Shown piece after piece: positions 39,915 to 52,700 of a stretch of DNA of 64,000 nt. The translations under genes and the position numbers were made by a program. Under the pieces are notes generated by a model. The model searched no databases, was not told the DNA's origin, and saw only the letters and a list, made by a program, of their open reading frames with translations. Each line of letters starts with the position of its first letter. The first letter of the stretch is position 1. The stretch is from the NCBI GenBank assembly GCA_024195585.1, contig SWBL01000068.1:62001-126000 (forward strand). Reading direction: 5' to 3'. The stretch comes from Aureobasidium sp. EXF-3400. Lineage: Eukaryota; Ascomycota; Dothideomycetes; Dothideales; Saccotheciaceae.

Positions 39915-41936
39915 ATGCCTCGCTCGTCTAAGAGACAAACGAGGCTGACCTTCGATCCACTGCCGACATCGTCTCCAGCACCATCTGACATGAGCAAATC
40001 AGTCCGCGACCGCGCTGCAACCGTTCGATTTGAAGGAGCCAACCCAGCCAAGAGGCGCAAAGTGCGCGATACGCCTGGAGCCCCATCGCTCACCTCTGCA
40101 ATCACACCTGACGTACCTGAGAAGAGTCTACCGCCGACGCCTGACCTCACTGGACTCACCAACTCCTTTGGCGCATCAGTTGTCAGTGACGATGAGATCA
40201 GACCTACGCAACGACTGTCGAGTCGTAAGAGCCAGAAGAAACAACAAAAGCTTGACCTCACGCCCTCAAGCCCCAGAGCGATCAACAATGCACGTCCGGT
40301 CAGAGCTGGCTTCTTTGGAACCCAGCAACAGGCAGAAGCCGATTCAAGTGACGGGTCGGACTCCCTGCCAAAACTGCCCATCAGGAGCCAGAACCAAAAG
40401 AAGAGCAAACGGCAGAAGAAGCACAGGTCGCCACCGCCAGCTGTAGAAGAGGAGGAAGTCGTACAAGCATTACCAACTGTCATCTCCGACGACGACGAAA
40501 GTGAAGACGACCTGCCAATCACACCAGCAGTGAATCGTAAACGCAAGCGTCAAGCTGGAAGTTCTTCACCTCTGGCTCTCATTTCTGACGACGAAGACGA
40601 CGACAGCGATGTTGTTGTCACTGGATCACGAAAACGTTCACAGTCTACCAAGAAACAAGCATCGCCACCACAATCTGAGTCTGACCCTGACGACGAGCCA
40701 CCCTCATCAAGATCTCGCAAGCGCCTACGACGAGTCAAGGACTCAGCACCAATGAGCACAATCACAGAAGAAGAGAGGCAAGACCTAGAGGACGATCTGG
40801 TGGATCTGGCTTCCAGTGGTAGTGACACGGAAGTCCGAGTCTCACAGAGGAACAAGTCTTCACAAAAGAACGCTCGTCAACTAGCGCTAGAGCGTCTCAA
40901 GGCCAGGAGAAAGGCTCCCATGAGCAGCATCGTCGAGGTTGAGGACGGCGAGGATGAGGACGAAGACCAGGTTGACGACGAAGAAGAGGACTACAATCAA
41001 AGTTCTGACGAGGAAGAGGAAGACGACGATCTACCAGAGCCCTCGACAAACAGGACGACCCGCAAGCAGATGTTCGCTGAAGACGAAGACGATGAAGGAT
41101 TTGTTATTGACGATGACGGCCCGCTCGGTGTGCCAACCAACGTGCCCATCGCCTTTACACGTTATGCTTCTATGAAGGCGAAAGACCTCTTCCGTTTCGC
41201 CATCGACTGGATGGTACAGAAAAAGATCAACCCAGCCTTCCAGATGGACGATGAGATCTACGACTTGACGTTCAAAAAACTCGACGATGAGGTTAAGGGA
41301 TTGGCTGGCTCCAAGTTCCAGTCAGCAGCCTGGACATCAAAGTTCACTCTGGCACTCCAAGCTAGACCAGACCTCCTCTCGGCTCGTCTAGATCGACAAT
41401 CGTCAGCTCACTTCGGCCGCGACAAGTGTGATGCTTGCAACAGATCAGGACATCCAGCCACGTACGAGGTCAAATTCGAGGGCAAGCCATACGACAAGAA
41501 CTCTCTAGAGCCTGTAGCACCACGCAAAGCGACCAACGATGACTCCGACGAAGACGACGACTCTGACGAAAGCAGCATAGACGAGAACGCACCCGTAAAC
41601 TATGACTCTCAAGGCCGCAAGATCCTGCCCGAAGAAACCGTCTTCTATCTCGGCAAATTCTGCATGAGCAATGCAGAAACCGCTCACTCGTTGCAACACT
41701 GGCGGTATCATCTCTACGAGTGGGTGGTTGAGTATTTGGAGAGCGCGGGCTGGAACACACCAAAGCTGATCGTTAAGCGCGATGGCTGGAGTGTTCGCAA
41801 GCGCAGAAAGCATGCCAACAAGATTGTGGATATCATGGAAGAGCAGGGCAAGATCAAGGCGTTGTACTCTGATTTCAAGAAGGAGATTGATCCGGCCAGA
41901 AACGCTAAGCAGGGTCGTTGGGATAGTTCGCCTTGA
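39915..41936 (+). CDS. DUF4211 domain nuclear protein
   Basis: Single exon, 673 residues. The start MPRSSKRQTRLTFDPLP is a conserved fungal N-terminus for this family. Residues 20-400 are disordered and highly charged, with several basic patches (NPAKRRKVR, KKSKRQKKHR, NRKRKRQ) and acidic runs (SDDDESEDD, EEEEDDDLPE). The DUF4211 domain covers about 410-640: DLFRFAIDWMVQKKINPAF, WTSKFTLALQARPDLLSAR, then CDACNRSGHPATYEVKFEG with CxxC and, after an acidic insert, YLGKFCMSNAETAHSLQHWRY. The Cys pairs suggest one zinc site. Nuclear location is inferred from the basic patches; the function of the family is not firmly known. Confidence 0.82.
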   Translation: MPRSSKRQTRLTFDPLPTSSPAPSDMSKSVRDRAATVRFEGANPAKRRKVRDTPGAPSLTSAITPDVPEKSLPPTPDLTGLTNSFGASVVSDDEIRPTQRLSSRKSQKKQQKLDLTPSSPRAINNARPVRAGFFGTQQQAEADSSDGSDSLPKLPIRSQNQKKSKRQKKHRSPPPAVEEEEVVQALPTVISDDDESEDDLPITPAVNRKRKRQAGSSSPLALISDDEDDDSDVVVTGSRKRSQSTKKQASPPQSESDPDDEPPSSRSRKRLRRVKDSAPMSTITEEERQDLEDDLVDLASSGSDTEVRVSQRNKSSQKNARQLALERLKARRKAPMSSIVEVEDGEDEDEDQVDDEEEDYNQSSDEEEEDDDLPEPSTNRTTRKQMFAEDEDDEGFVIDDDGPLGVPTNVPIAFTRYASMKAKDLFRFAIDWMVQKKINPAFQMDDEIYDLTFKKLDDEVKGLAGSKFQSAAWTSKFTLALQARPDLLSARLDRQSSAHFGRDKCDACNRSGHPATYEVKFEGKPYDKNSLEPVAPRKATNDDSDEDDDSDESSIDENAPVNYDSQGRKILPEETVFYLGKFCMSNAETAHSLQHWRYHLYEWVVEYLESAGWNTPKLIVKRDGWSVRKRRKHANKIVDIMEEQGKIKALYSDFKKEIDPARNAKQGRWDSSP

Positions 41937-42273
41937 GAGGGCGTTTGAGCAGGAGTCGGTTCTGGAGAACTCTACACCTTTTGTAATAACATGATGAGAC
42001 CTACGATCAGCAGTTCTTCAAGCAGTATTCACTTCTTTCGGTACTCGGACTTTTGTCGTCTTGCTTGTGATCTCTTTAATGTCGTGATTGCGGATGACTC
42101 GATGATCGTCCGCATGCTGTTCGCCGTTTCTGCTACCGCTATCATGTCTCTGTACTCGTGTTAAAAACGAAAAGAGCCATGCCAGACCCTTACACATAAA
42201 AAAGTAAACCGTGGTTGAACACCCCTGATCCTCCATCCATTCCCCTCCATATCTACAACCCCTTGCTTGTGCC
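41937..42273. other. Intergenic region between convergent DUF4211 and H-protein genes
   Basis: Facing 3' regions. I see no gene. Confidence 0.45.
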
Positions 42274-42839
42274 TTACTCCTCGCTCTCCTCAGTAAACTT
42301 CTTATAAGCCTCTGCATCCATCAATCCCTCCACCTCCTTAACATCTGCAACCTCAATCTTTGCAATCCACCCTTCACCCTCAGGACTCTTGTTGATTGTA
42401 CTCGGCTTCTCCTCCAGCACACCATTTGCCTCGACGATGACTCCAGAAACAGGCGTCATGATATCAGAAGCAGACTTTACGGATTCGACACTGCCGATGG
42501 TGTCGCCAGAAGAGACTTCGAGATCGGTGGTGGGCAGTTCGACAAACACCACATCGCCCAAGGCGTTGGCGGCGTAGGTGGAAATGCCGATTGTGCCGGT
42601 TTTGTTGTCGGGAGAGAGTTCGATCCATTCGTGGTCTTGAGTGTATTTCTTTGCTAGGACTGTGACAGGGTGGGTGGTTAGTGGTTGAAAGACAGCGAGC
42701 GATGTTTGTGAGTTTACTCACCAGCTGATCTGGCTGAGAAGCAGCGAGTGGATTGGGCATTGGCAATGCGGCAAGAAAAGGTGGGTCTGCTGGCAGTAGC
42801 CAACGAGCGGCGAAAGACTGAACGAGCGATGGATGCCAT
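42274..42839 (-). CDS. gcv3: Glycine cleavage system H protein, mitochondrial
   Basis: Lipoyl carrier that shuttles the aminomethyl group between the P, T and L proteins in mitochondrial glycine breakdown; in fungi it also serves lipoate transfer. Exons 42839-42722 and 42659-42274 give 167 residues. Residues 1-39 (MASIARSVFRRSLATASRP...) are a mitochondrial presequence. The mature part begins KKYTQDHEWIEL, continues GTIGISTYAANALGDVVFVE and contains the lipoylation motif GSVESVKSASDI with the target lysine at about K101. It ends normally with GLMDAEAYKKFTEE. It is divergent from the mitochondrial bS6 gene across 306 bases. Confidence 0.96.
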
Positions 42840-43145
42840 TTTGAAGCTTTATTTCCCAAGGTATCGGTATGTACAAGGATTAAGAACGATCATGACAGAG
42901 CACAAGAAGCACGAGAGCTTTCCCCGATAGTGACGGAGTAGTTCGCCAAGACTCGGGGAACTCGAGCGCGATTGCGGGAAAGGGTCTGCTGTGATCCAGA
43001 GATTAGATAAGATGGAAATTTGCTTGTCGGTGCCACACTTTCCCGACGTTTCGTCGTTGGCTTCGCGGGCGCATACCAAAGTTGGCCAGCAAGTTGCGAA
43101 ACGACAAAAAGTCACACTTTCCTTCCACAACTCAACACACACATC
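42840..43145. promoter_or_regulatory. 306-bp bidirectional promoter between two mitochondrial genes
   Basis: Separates the start codons of the H protein (minus) and mitochondrial ribosomal bS6 (plus). No TATA element is evident, typical of housekeeping fungal promoters. No other frame of note. Confidence 0.6.
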
Positions 43146-43635
43146 ATGCTTTACGAACTCATTGGCGTGGTATGTATATTGCGCTTCTCTCCATCCACAT
43201 CTCCTCGCGACAGACAGCTAACAACCCTTCTCACAGGTACGCCCAGGCAATCTAGCCGAAGTCCGCGAGTCCGTTTCCTCCTACCTCTACTCCGTCCTGC
43301 ACAACCCCTCTAACACCTCCATCAACAGAATCGCAAAAACAACCGGCAACATCGTCCTCAACTCCGGCGGCGTAGTCCGCGGCATCACAAACTGGGGCGT
43401 CTTCCACCTCCCCAAGCCCATGAGAAAAAACACAGTCACCCACAACACAGGCCACTATTTTGTCGTTCGCTTTGACAGCTCCGCCAGAACACAGCACGCC
43501 GTGCGCAGAACCCTGGGCTTGGATCCGAGAATGTTGAGGTATTCGGTGGTTAAGATGGGGGGCACGTTGGATGAGTTGAGGAGTGTGGTTGGTGAGGTGC
43601 AGTGGAGGGCTGATGCTGATGCTGTGCAAAACTGA
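43146..43635 (+). CDS. mrp17: Mitochondrial small-subunit ribosomal protein bS6m (MRP17)
   Basis: Exons 43146-43169 and 43237-43635 give 140 residues. The first exon encodes only MLYELIGV, the conserved first strand of S6; it joins at a GTATGT...CACAG intron to VRPGNLAEVRESVSSYLYSV. The remaining S6 fold is clear: TTGNIVLNSGGVVRGITNWG, LPKPMRKNTVTHNTGHYFVV and TLGLDPRMLRYSVVKMG. No separate presequence, as in yeast Mrp17. Binds 15S/16S rRNA with the S18 homolog in the mitochondrial small subunit. Confidence 0.94.
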
Positions 43636-44065
43636 GGAGTTGTTGAGAGTTTGAAGAGCAAAGAGGCATGAGGAGAGGGAAGTTTTGGATGTACATTTGG
43701 GGTTTTAAGAGATGGCGTTTATGGGCTTGCTTTTTTCCAGGGCTGGGTCATTCACCAAAGAGGTGGAAGGAAACATTGATCTTTGCTAAGGACGTCTCGA
43801 AAGAGTCTTCTCCTTCAGCTCTGAGATGTCATGCAAGAACAAAATCACCACTGCACGGCGGCGATCTGTACAATTATCATCCTGCTCTTATATTGAGCTA
43901 CAAAACAAAATCCATCAATTTACAAATCATTTTGACATTTTGTGATTCTGATGTATGACACATCTGTTCAGTTCGTGCTCTATGGTACATAACCAACCGA
44001 TTTTTTTTCGTCAAGGTAGAGCCTCTTCTATAGAGGCACCTGTTCGTCGTTTCTCCTCCTCATTC
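43636..44065. other. Intergenic region between convergent MRP17 and NUP192 genes
   Basis: Facing 3' regions, AT-rich around 43880-44010. The frame at 43668-43958 is not protein-like. Confidence 0.45.
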
Positions 44066-47000
44066 TCAAGTAAACATGTTGCCCAAAGACCTCTGGGCCA
44101 ACGGTACTTCATCACTCTGTCATACATGTCAGTAAATCGTGTTACAAGTCATGGCACAAACGATGAAGCTCACCTCAACAAAGTCTGTCGCATATATCAA
44201 GGCACTGAAACAGCCGACCAGGTCCTCCAAAGCTTGCTTGATGCTAGGTCGAACCTGTGGACCTTCCCTGACGGCAGCCTTGAAGACACCTTGCATGCAC
44301 TGTCTGTTTTCCGTCAAGAACGCTCTTCCTTGAGCGATGACGTGCTGATTTCTAGATCCTCTGCTAACGACACACGAGGTCAGAATACGCAGCATGGAAA
44401 TCAGAAGGCGGTAGAAGTTTTCCAGTGCTTCGACATTGTCAACGTCCAGGCCAATGTCTGGGTCCGTTGCAAAGAGTTGCGAGTCGCGGACGGCGCTGAA
44501 CAGGCCAGCTTCTAGGATGGCTGCAGCACCTTCGTTGGTGTGTGACATCCGCAATAGTACAGAGAGAGCGGTGTGGATGTATGAAAGGAGTGTTGCTATA
44601 TCTGTTGTAAAGTCAGCAGGAGTCTCGAAAAGAGTCATGAGTCGCTTACCTTGTCCTTCCCGCTGCTGTTGAAACTCGCCAGCAATACCACGAATGCCGT
44701 CCACAAGTACAGAAGTGAAGTTCAGCTTGGTCATTGCCCGTGTCAAATACTGCGATTTGACCATCTGGAACAACTGCAAGCAAGACTCTAGCACCATCAA
44801 GGCAGAGACCCTACAACTACCTGCGCTAGACATGACGTCTTCACAAATTGTGTCCATCAGTCGCTCGCCTCCGTGCTCAAGGATCTTGGCGGTTTGACGC
44901 TGCAGCGGCGATGATGTTCTGCACACAGATCTGATGAAGTGACGGATGGTCTGATAACATGTCTCACGCAACTCAGTACCGCCAGAAGCACTACCGATAC
45001 CTCGTAATGCGGTGCGGAAAGTCGCTGTTAGCCTGTCATGCACTGCACTGACTTCCACGTTTTTGTCTGTGGCAGAAGTGTCCAGAACTCTCATCAGGGT
45101 GTATGTGAGCTTTGCAAGTGGGATGGTAACTGGAGAATCCTCTACAATCGTCCTGTCCAGCTTCGGCAACACAATCTGCAAAGCTTGCAATGCGAGTGCA
45201 GTCTTGGGCGCGGCTTGGAAGTCGCCTAATGCAAGCATCATTGACATGAGTTTCACCCATACATTGAGTGCTGCACGTTGTGCAAGCATGATCGAAGCGT
45301 AGTTGTTCTCTGACTGCAGGCATAGCATGGCAGCATCGATCTCTGCGGCACATTGTTGTTGTGAGCTCGGGTCGAGCAGTCTGCCATTCTTGCGTAAGTC
45401 AGCTTCGCGCAGAAGGAGCAGCTCCTTGGCGAGCGCAAGATCGTAAACAGTTCCAGATTCGGGCTTGTCTGTCTTGCAGGAGCCAAAGTCAAGGCCGCCG
45501 ATAAATGCTTTCTCTGTCATCTCGAAGGGTAAGGAGATGTCCACGTCAATGAAGTCAAACAGCTCAAAGATTGATGCGTTTTGCACTTGCTCGCCAGATG
45601 ACAGAACAGTCAAACCCAGCAATGATGACAAAACCTTTTGCCGTTGTGTCGGTGTATTGCGCTGGATGGTCGCTCTGATGTCCAAGGAAGCCTCTTCAAA
45701 GAACATGGTGCGCTGGATCAAGAAGTCCCTGAACACAGCAGCAGAGTCTGAGATTAAGAAATCAGGGTCAGCACAAAGTCTGTTACCCCACAGGCTTTCA
45801 GCATTGATGGGTGCTTGCACAATGGCCACAGCATCAGAATATCCAGAGTCCCTTAGCTCTTCGAGAATGATTCGCTCGGTCAGCGACGAATGAAGGAGTC
45901 TTGAAATTATCTGGCAAGATGTTCGACGTATCGAAGAAAGCCAGGGAGCTTGGTTGACCTCCGGCAAAGCGATAGTGTCGGCTGAGAGCTTTGCCACAGC
46001 GTGGAACAGCGAAGCCCCCGAGTCGAACAGGCCGTTGGGTGGGATACTGATAGCTCGATCTGTACAACGGAAGCCTAACAGACAATGTGCTAAAGCTGGA
46101 CGATTGCCTGCTGTTTCGAGTGAAGTGTTGAGCAAGTCCAAGATGCCTTGCTTAATGTTAATGCCCGGTCCTTCCGCTCCCATTTCGAGCTCTCTAGGGT
46201 CAAGCTGGAGAGGTGAAATGAAAGATGCGGCAATGCGATCGACATCAAAGTCTTGTTGCAATGCAGCAAGCACACGGCTGCCTCCGTAAGATGTACCAGT
46301 CGCAATTGAGAGCTTGCGAGCTGTTGCCAGCTTCTGAAGAAGTTGCAAAGAAAGCATTGTCAACTCCTGATGGCCAGTTCCGCAATACAAACCAAGATCG
46401 ACAATGATGTTAACATGGTTCAGAATGACATCCTCAAATGAAGCAAGCGCAGGGTTGGCAATGGCTTTCTCACGTCCAACATATTGCGTCTTCACGATAG
46501 GTCGGACAACATCAAAGTAGATTGATTGAAGTTTCAGAACCTGGTTGATCACCTCAATGCTGCGACATAGAGCAACGACCATGGGAGAATCCGGTGAAGC
46601 AGCGCTGATCGTATCGACGTCTTCATGAGCAGCGGCGAACAGCGCATTCGAGACTTTGTCGTTGAAAAGCCATTCCATAACGCGGGCAAAAGGATGGAAA
46701 CGAACATATGCGGCTAGTGAAGAGGTTGAAATAATCGAGTCAACGGGAATGTTAGTGCTGTTAGCAAAGATAACAAGATCTTCGTTGAAAGTCGAAAGAC
46801 ATGTTGAGATGAAGGCAAGGCAGGTGCATCTCAATTCCCAAATCTGGTTCACGTCAGGCAGATCAACCATTCTTTCCTGGAAGACACTACCCATGATGAA
46901 GTCAACATAAGGGTCCATTCCAGGCATGCGATACGCCGCACCCAGTTGTTCAGGGAAAGGCAGCATGTCACGCAGGCTGCTCTCCTCTGGACTGGGAACA

Positions 47001-49166
47001 ACCATGCTCTGTACGAGCCTAGTGAACGCGTTGGGTAGCTCGAAACCTTCCAACAATGATTGGAAGCGTCCTTCTTTCGCCACGGTGGGGTTCTGGGGTG
47101 TTTTTGTGCCAAGATAGTTCCTGAGACTCGGCGAATCGTACATCCATGAATCAACGTAGTCCCAGAGTGCGTATCCAGCATCAATGCTCTTGTCCGTCAG
47201 ACTGGCCGCTATAGCCATGAATGTACAGGCTTTCAGGCGGTTGGAAACACCAGACACGGCAAGGTTCAGCACGATCTCATGCAGATTGAAAGTAGGGTGA
47301 CTTAGGACAAAGGTTCTGGAACTCACGCTCGAGCGGCACATGTGTGTAACGAGACGCAGGTAACATTCGAGCATGAGTTCACTCTCCGGTTCAATAAGTG
47401 GTCCAGCCATTGCGCCATCGCCTTGCAGAGAAGTAGACGTGAGCTTGTCGCTGATACCAGGAGCATAAAAACTCAACTCATTGAAGATCTGTGCCCAACT
47501 CAGAGGTGCTCCTCGGCGAAGTTTGGCTACCGCGGTAGTCGCGTCGTCCATGAGGAATTTATGAGCAGCTTCTGCGCATTCGGCATCTTCAGATATAGAA
47601 AGAAACATTTCGCAGAAAGCAGCGGCTCGAGGAGTGGATTGTCGTTTTGAGGCCCATTGCAGGAAGCCATAGAGGTTGCTGTCGGGATCTTGCCAGAATG
47701 ACTGAGCAGCTTCGGGGAAGCCCTTGAAGGCGTATGAAATGATGACCAGGAATCTTTCAAGGTGCAGACCATGTTCCGGAGTACCGTGAGGCTGGCGAAT
47801 GCTAATGTTGCGACGCTGTTCATCTTCCTCAAACTTCAATCTGCGGATAGTGTCGGGCATGTTTGTGATGAAAGCGTCGACAAATAGCTGCAGATTTTGA
47901 GCAAGGATCTCCTGGAAGTAGTCGGATGCCTTGATTGGGCCATTCCTGAAACGTTCTGCTCCGGTCAAGAGGTAAGACACCAATCCAACTTTGGCTGGGT
48001 CGTGCCACAAGTCTGCGCGCACTTGAGCACAGATGAACAGGATAAACTCGAAAGCACCATTGCGAACAGCATCCAGGTAACGTTGAGAACGCGATTCAGT
48101 CTCCGCTTCCAGATCTACTCCTCTCAAAGGCGAGCCGATAGGGTTATCGATGTAGCGACCGCTGTACTCGGCTAACCAGAAGACAGTTGCGGCAGCACGG
48201 AAATCAGGTAGCTTCCATTTCGAGTTGTCGGAGTTGTCTGCAAAATATTGGTCCAAACCGCGGGCATCCCTAAGACTGGCAGCACTATCAACAGGTCCAA
48301 TAACAGAGGCACAGCTGACCAGAGCAGGTAAGTAATGCAAGGCGATGTCGTCAGGGCTGGCAAGTTGGGCTGTCTTGTTCAAGAGGTAGCGGTAGTCGTC
48401 AACAGTTGCGATTCCAACCTTAACCAAATGTGAGATGATAGCACCCAGAGACTCATGTTGTTTTGTCAAGCTCTGCTTCTCGAACTGCAGCGTCTCCAAT
48501 GCATAGCCGTGAGCAGTCTGGCCAATCATGGCAATCTGGTTCAGTCGATCTTGCAGCTTCTGCAGCCATTGTTCAACGATAGCCATAGCATCCACACACT
48601 TGCGCCAGAAAGTTGCGTCTGGCTTCTCGGTAATCAGACCAGCACAAGTAACGAACTTGTCGCGATCATCGGTGTTTTCACAATCAACGGCCTGTTGGAT
48701 CGTCAAGCGCAGACATTCGAGTAGTGTTTCCCTGTGACCGTGGAAGCGGAATATGGCAGCCATCGATGTGGGTCTTCCAAGCTCTTGTGCAGTGTTCTCC
48801 GATTGCAGATTCAGTCTTGCAGCATCCAGCTCATCCAGATCTAATTCATCCGCGACTTGAATGACCTCCTGTCTCCAGTCTTCGTTGATCTTGTATTGAA
48901 CATCGTCGACAGTTATTGTGTCTAGTCAGCTGTGTCAGCGCGCAGTCTTCTTCTTCTTCTTCCGAGTCTTGAAAAAGCGTACCGGCCTTGAGTGCCTGCC
49001 TGCTCTTGTCGCTCTTGTTCTGACGATCCAGCAGTTTTCTGAAGTCGGCAATGCTGTCCTCCAACTCTGTCCAAAGGCGGTCGACATTTAGTAGGCGGGA
49101 TTCGGAAAAAGCTACGAGGTCGGCTTGGAGACCTTGCAGTCTGGTCAAGCTGTCGTTCTGATCCAT
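44066..49166 (-). CDS. nup192: Nucleoporin NUP192, inner-ring scaffold
   Basis: Large alpha-solenoid scaffold of the nuclear pore inner ring, binding Nic96, Nup53 and Nup145N. Four exons, 49166-48983, 48921-44650, 44601-44174 and 44116-44066, give about 1644 residues, close to other fungal Nup192. Recognition rests on the N-terminus (LWTELEDSIADFRKLLD, then YKINEDWRQEVIQVADELDL), AAIFRFHGHRETLLECLRL and the all-helical remainder, including FRSVLSR-free repeats such as LLSYIHTALSVLLRMSHTNE near the end. The C-terminus after the last intron is SDEVPLAQRSLGNMFT. The third intron (44649-44602) is 48 nt, a multiple of three without a stop, so reading through it would insert 16 residues. The first intron contains a GAA-rich purine run. 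It is head-to-head with TEL1. Confidence 0.92.
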
Positions 49167-49701
49167 GGTTGGTGGGATGGTTGCTCGTCACCCGACGAGG
49201 ACTAAGATCTAAGATTCCAGTTCTGGCAGTTTGCGCACGGATTATGCGCGTGGTGAGTCCGGTAGTGTTGGACGCGGTGATGATTGTGAATAATGTTTTG
49301 TTGCTTGAAAGCGCAAGCAGCAACACGCGCGAGAAGCTCGACCCGCCCATCACCTCGGACGGGAGAAGTTCGGTTACGCCGCGCCTTCTTTCAATCGCGT
49401 GCATCCTTTCGGCATACCACCGCATGTCTTGCCTGGAATACAAATTGTCTTTGTTGCGCGTGCATGGATTTCTGATTGGCGCAAGAAACTTGCTCTCAGA
49501 GGATCGTACAAAACATTCGTCTCTTCCCTAGAATTGCCTTCCAGATCCATTAATCGGGCTTAAGTGACGTATGTCCGGTCAATCGTGACTGCCATATCGG
49601 TGCTGTAACCAGCGCTTTTCATGTAGTGATTGCCTTCGAAACTTGCTGAGGTCGTTCACACACGTCAAACTCATGCCATCGATATAGTATCATCGCCCAG
49701 C
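49167..49701. promoter_or_regulatory. Divergent promoter of NUP192 and TEL1
   Basis: 535 bases between divergent ATGs. No TATA box; frames here are short and without features. Confidence 0.45.
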
Positions 49702-52700
49702 ATGGCATCTGATCTCAATCTGGCAGAAGCGCTTGGTATGTTCAAGTCAAACTTACACAATCAATATCCTGACGGCGAACAGATGGTATGTCCTCGAAGG
49801 GTATCAAGGAAAGGACCGATGCTGTGGTCAACCTTCGGCAAATCTTGAGGCATAATCAAGGCACTCCCAGGCTTGACAACCTCAAGGACTCAGCGCTTTT
49901 CAAGATCTATGATACCATTATTCAGGCCATCGATGTTGAAGTGACTCAGCTTCGAGCTTGCAAAGCAGGTGTGAAAAGCAAAACGACCGTATCCGCTACC
50001 GAGCTACGCCTCACCAGTTGCTCCACTACATTCCGTGTCGCAGTCGAAGTTGGCATTCGTAATATCCGCTCCAAATCTGTCAAGGCGCTCATCGATCACC
50101 TCATCACCAACTTCGATGATGCCGACGGTACCCCTGATGCCATACTGTCCGCCGATTATGCTAGGAACCTCTCCGTAGTGCTCAGCCATGAACCTCATGT
50201 TGAGCATCTATCTCAAGACCTATGGAAGGCAACCCTGGATTTCTGTCTGGATAAAATCAAGTTTGCACCCAGATCCGATCATGGATTAGGATCAAGCATT
50301 CTGACACCACGATCGTCGCGTTCTCATTTCACCTCTTCGCAAGCGAATGTCACCAAAGGCATGCTACCTAGGCATGCTGTGGATGATTTGGTCAACGTCC
50401 TTCGTTCATTGGTCAGTGTCCCCTTTGCACCGCTTCTTCAAAAAGGGCCTCAAGTCCTCAATGCAATGGCACAATTTTTGCATAACTCACCGCACACTGG
50501 GAAGCCTCAGATTGATGCTCTAGTAGTGGTCAACACCATTTTACTCCAGATACGTACTGAGGATGTCACATTCACCAAAAAGTTCACTCGGGATGCTCTC
50601 GTCCTAGCCAAAGTGCTGTGGAACACAAAGCTTTCTGCGCTAAAAGATGAGATCCTATCCATGCTAATTCTGCTGCACCCTTTTGTCGAGGTTCTTTCAC
50701 AGGAAGGTGAGAATGAGCCTCTTTTCAACGAAATATCGAACCTCGTCGACACAATCAAGGGCGAGTATACAAGACGGCCAATCAAGGACCAGCTTCAAAT
50801 TAGTCAACTGACTCTTCAACTCGATCTGAAGCAACCCTCTGGTGGCTTGCGAGGCCATATCTTTGGACTGCTGGACGGCCAAACCATCAGTGAGAACACT
50901 CTGAGTGCTGAACATAATTGGACTTTGTTGAAGTTGCTGGCTCACTTCTCAGTATGGAGTCATCCTTCTGACCAGCGAAGCATCAAACAACCTGTGTCTC
51001 CAGAGGCTGGTCCGCAGAAGCGCCAGCGCATTGCACTTTGGTCAGATGAACTATTTCGCATGCTCTCTGACTTTAACGTTGCGAGCAAACTATGTTCGTT
51101 GCAAATTATATGCTTTACTACCCAGTCTACTCCTATCGAGGAAGAAATTCTGGCCAGCTTACTTGAGAAATTGGCCACTTGTATTACTGATGACAATAGT
51201 TCTGTCGCAGCGTGGGCCTGTTTGGCTCTTGCAAGGTAAATCGTCCACCCTAGCAAGTCAGACCATCAAGCTAACATAAGCGTAGTTGTGCTAGTCAAGG
51301 CACAGCTCGAGTAGCCAATCTGGCTGACGTCTGGAGATCCATTTGGCGTTACACGTTGAGAGGTGTCAGTCCTGCTCAAACATGCAGACCGGCTTGTCAT
51401 CTCCTTCACACCATGATTCAGACTGAACTGGTTGATCGGGCAACAGTTCTCGAGAATGTTGGTTCTATGCTTTCGAGTATCTCAATCAGCGGACCCTCCA
51501 TGTTTGGTGATTCTGTCGCTTCGCTGTTCCAAACTATCATGGTTCAACTTCAGCGTGAGAGTACTTCGTCGCTAAGCGAGAGAGTCGAGCAAATCTTGAC
51601 ATGGGTTTTCCGAACTTGGGCCCCAAGCAACTTTCATGACAAGATCTTTGCTTCCCAGAACACAAGTGCCAGAGTCGTCGATGTCATGAATCTTGTAAAC
51701 GCTTGTCTAGGGCTGCCACTAGAGCAAGAGCCTCTTCAAAGCCTACCGATCTGGGGCTCTGTAGCACAAACATGGATTTTGCACAGCCACACTCAGGATC
51801 TTCTCGATTACCTACTGCTCAGAAAGAAGAACGCTGTGATCAAACCTCATTTACATCAGATTGAGCCGGTCTCAGAAAGAGGTTCCTCAATAAATAATGT
51901 CGCTGTCAAACTGGTGCTTGGTCTTTGCACAACTGAGGTCAACAGCGCAGTCGACAAATGGCAGAACATGAAGGAGCAGAGTGCCGGTCACCTGGACCAG
52001 CACATGGTCCGCATGGTTGGCAACTTGATCACTGTTGCACTATGCATTGCAAACTGTTTACGAGTCAAAGACACTCACCGAGTAGAACAACTTCGGGCTG
52101 CTAATGAGAAACTTATGGTGCTATTGTTCAGCGACCTCTCAAGCCCGGTTTGTGAACAAGATAAGGTGGATGCCTTCATTGATCTTGTTGCACATAGACT
52201 CTTGAATTGCCAACCAGACGTGTCAAACCAGGAAGGCTATGGCCATCATGTCTGCATGGCGCGACTCTCGACCTCCTTGCTGGAACTTCTCGAGAAGAGA
52301 CGTTATATGACACAGTCGGAGTCGTCAACCAAGAAGAACGAGACTAGTGACATGATGGACTTTGACACGGACTTCGACTCTCAGGTGACTACATACACTG
52401 CACCGGTGAATGAAGTCCGATCGCCGAGAAAGGTTGTTCCCACCAACTACAGTCTTATGTCCCAGAGAGCGAGTGTGACAATCTACGCGATGCTGATGCA
52501 GTCGTTTGATACCTCCGAAGAGCGCCACGACAGCATCGAAGACTCCACACACGAGCTCATATCGCATATCCTTGAGCTTCCAGCCCAAGAAATTCTTGCC
52601 AGTGGGCCTCTTCTTACAGCTTTGCCTCGATACGGTGTACAACTCACGCCCAAGCAGTTCGAACCACTACTCGAATTCTTCGCGGACAATACACTGCAGT

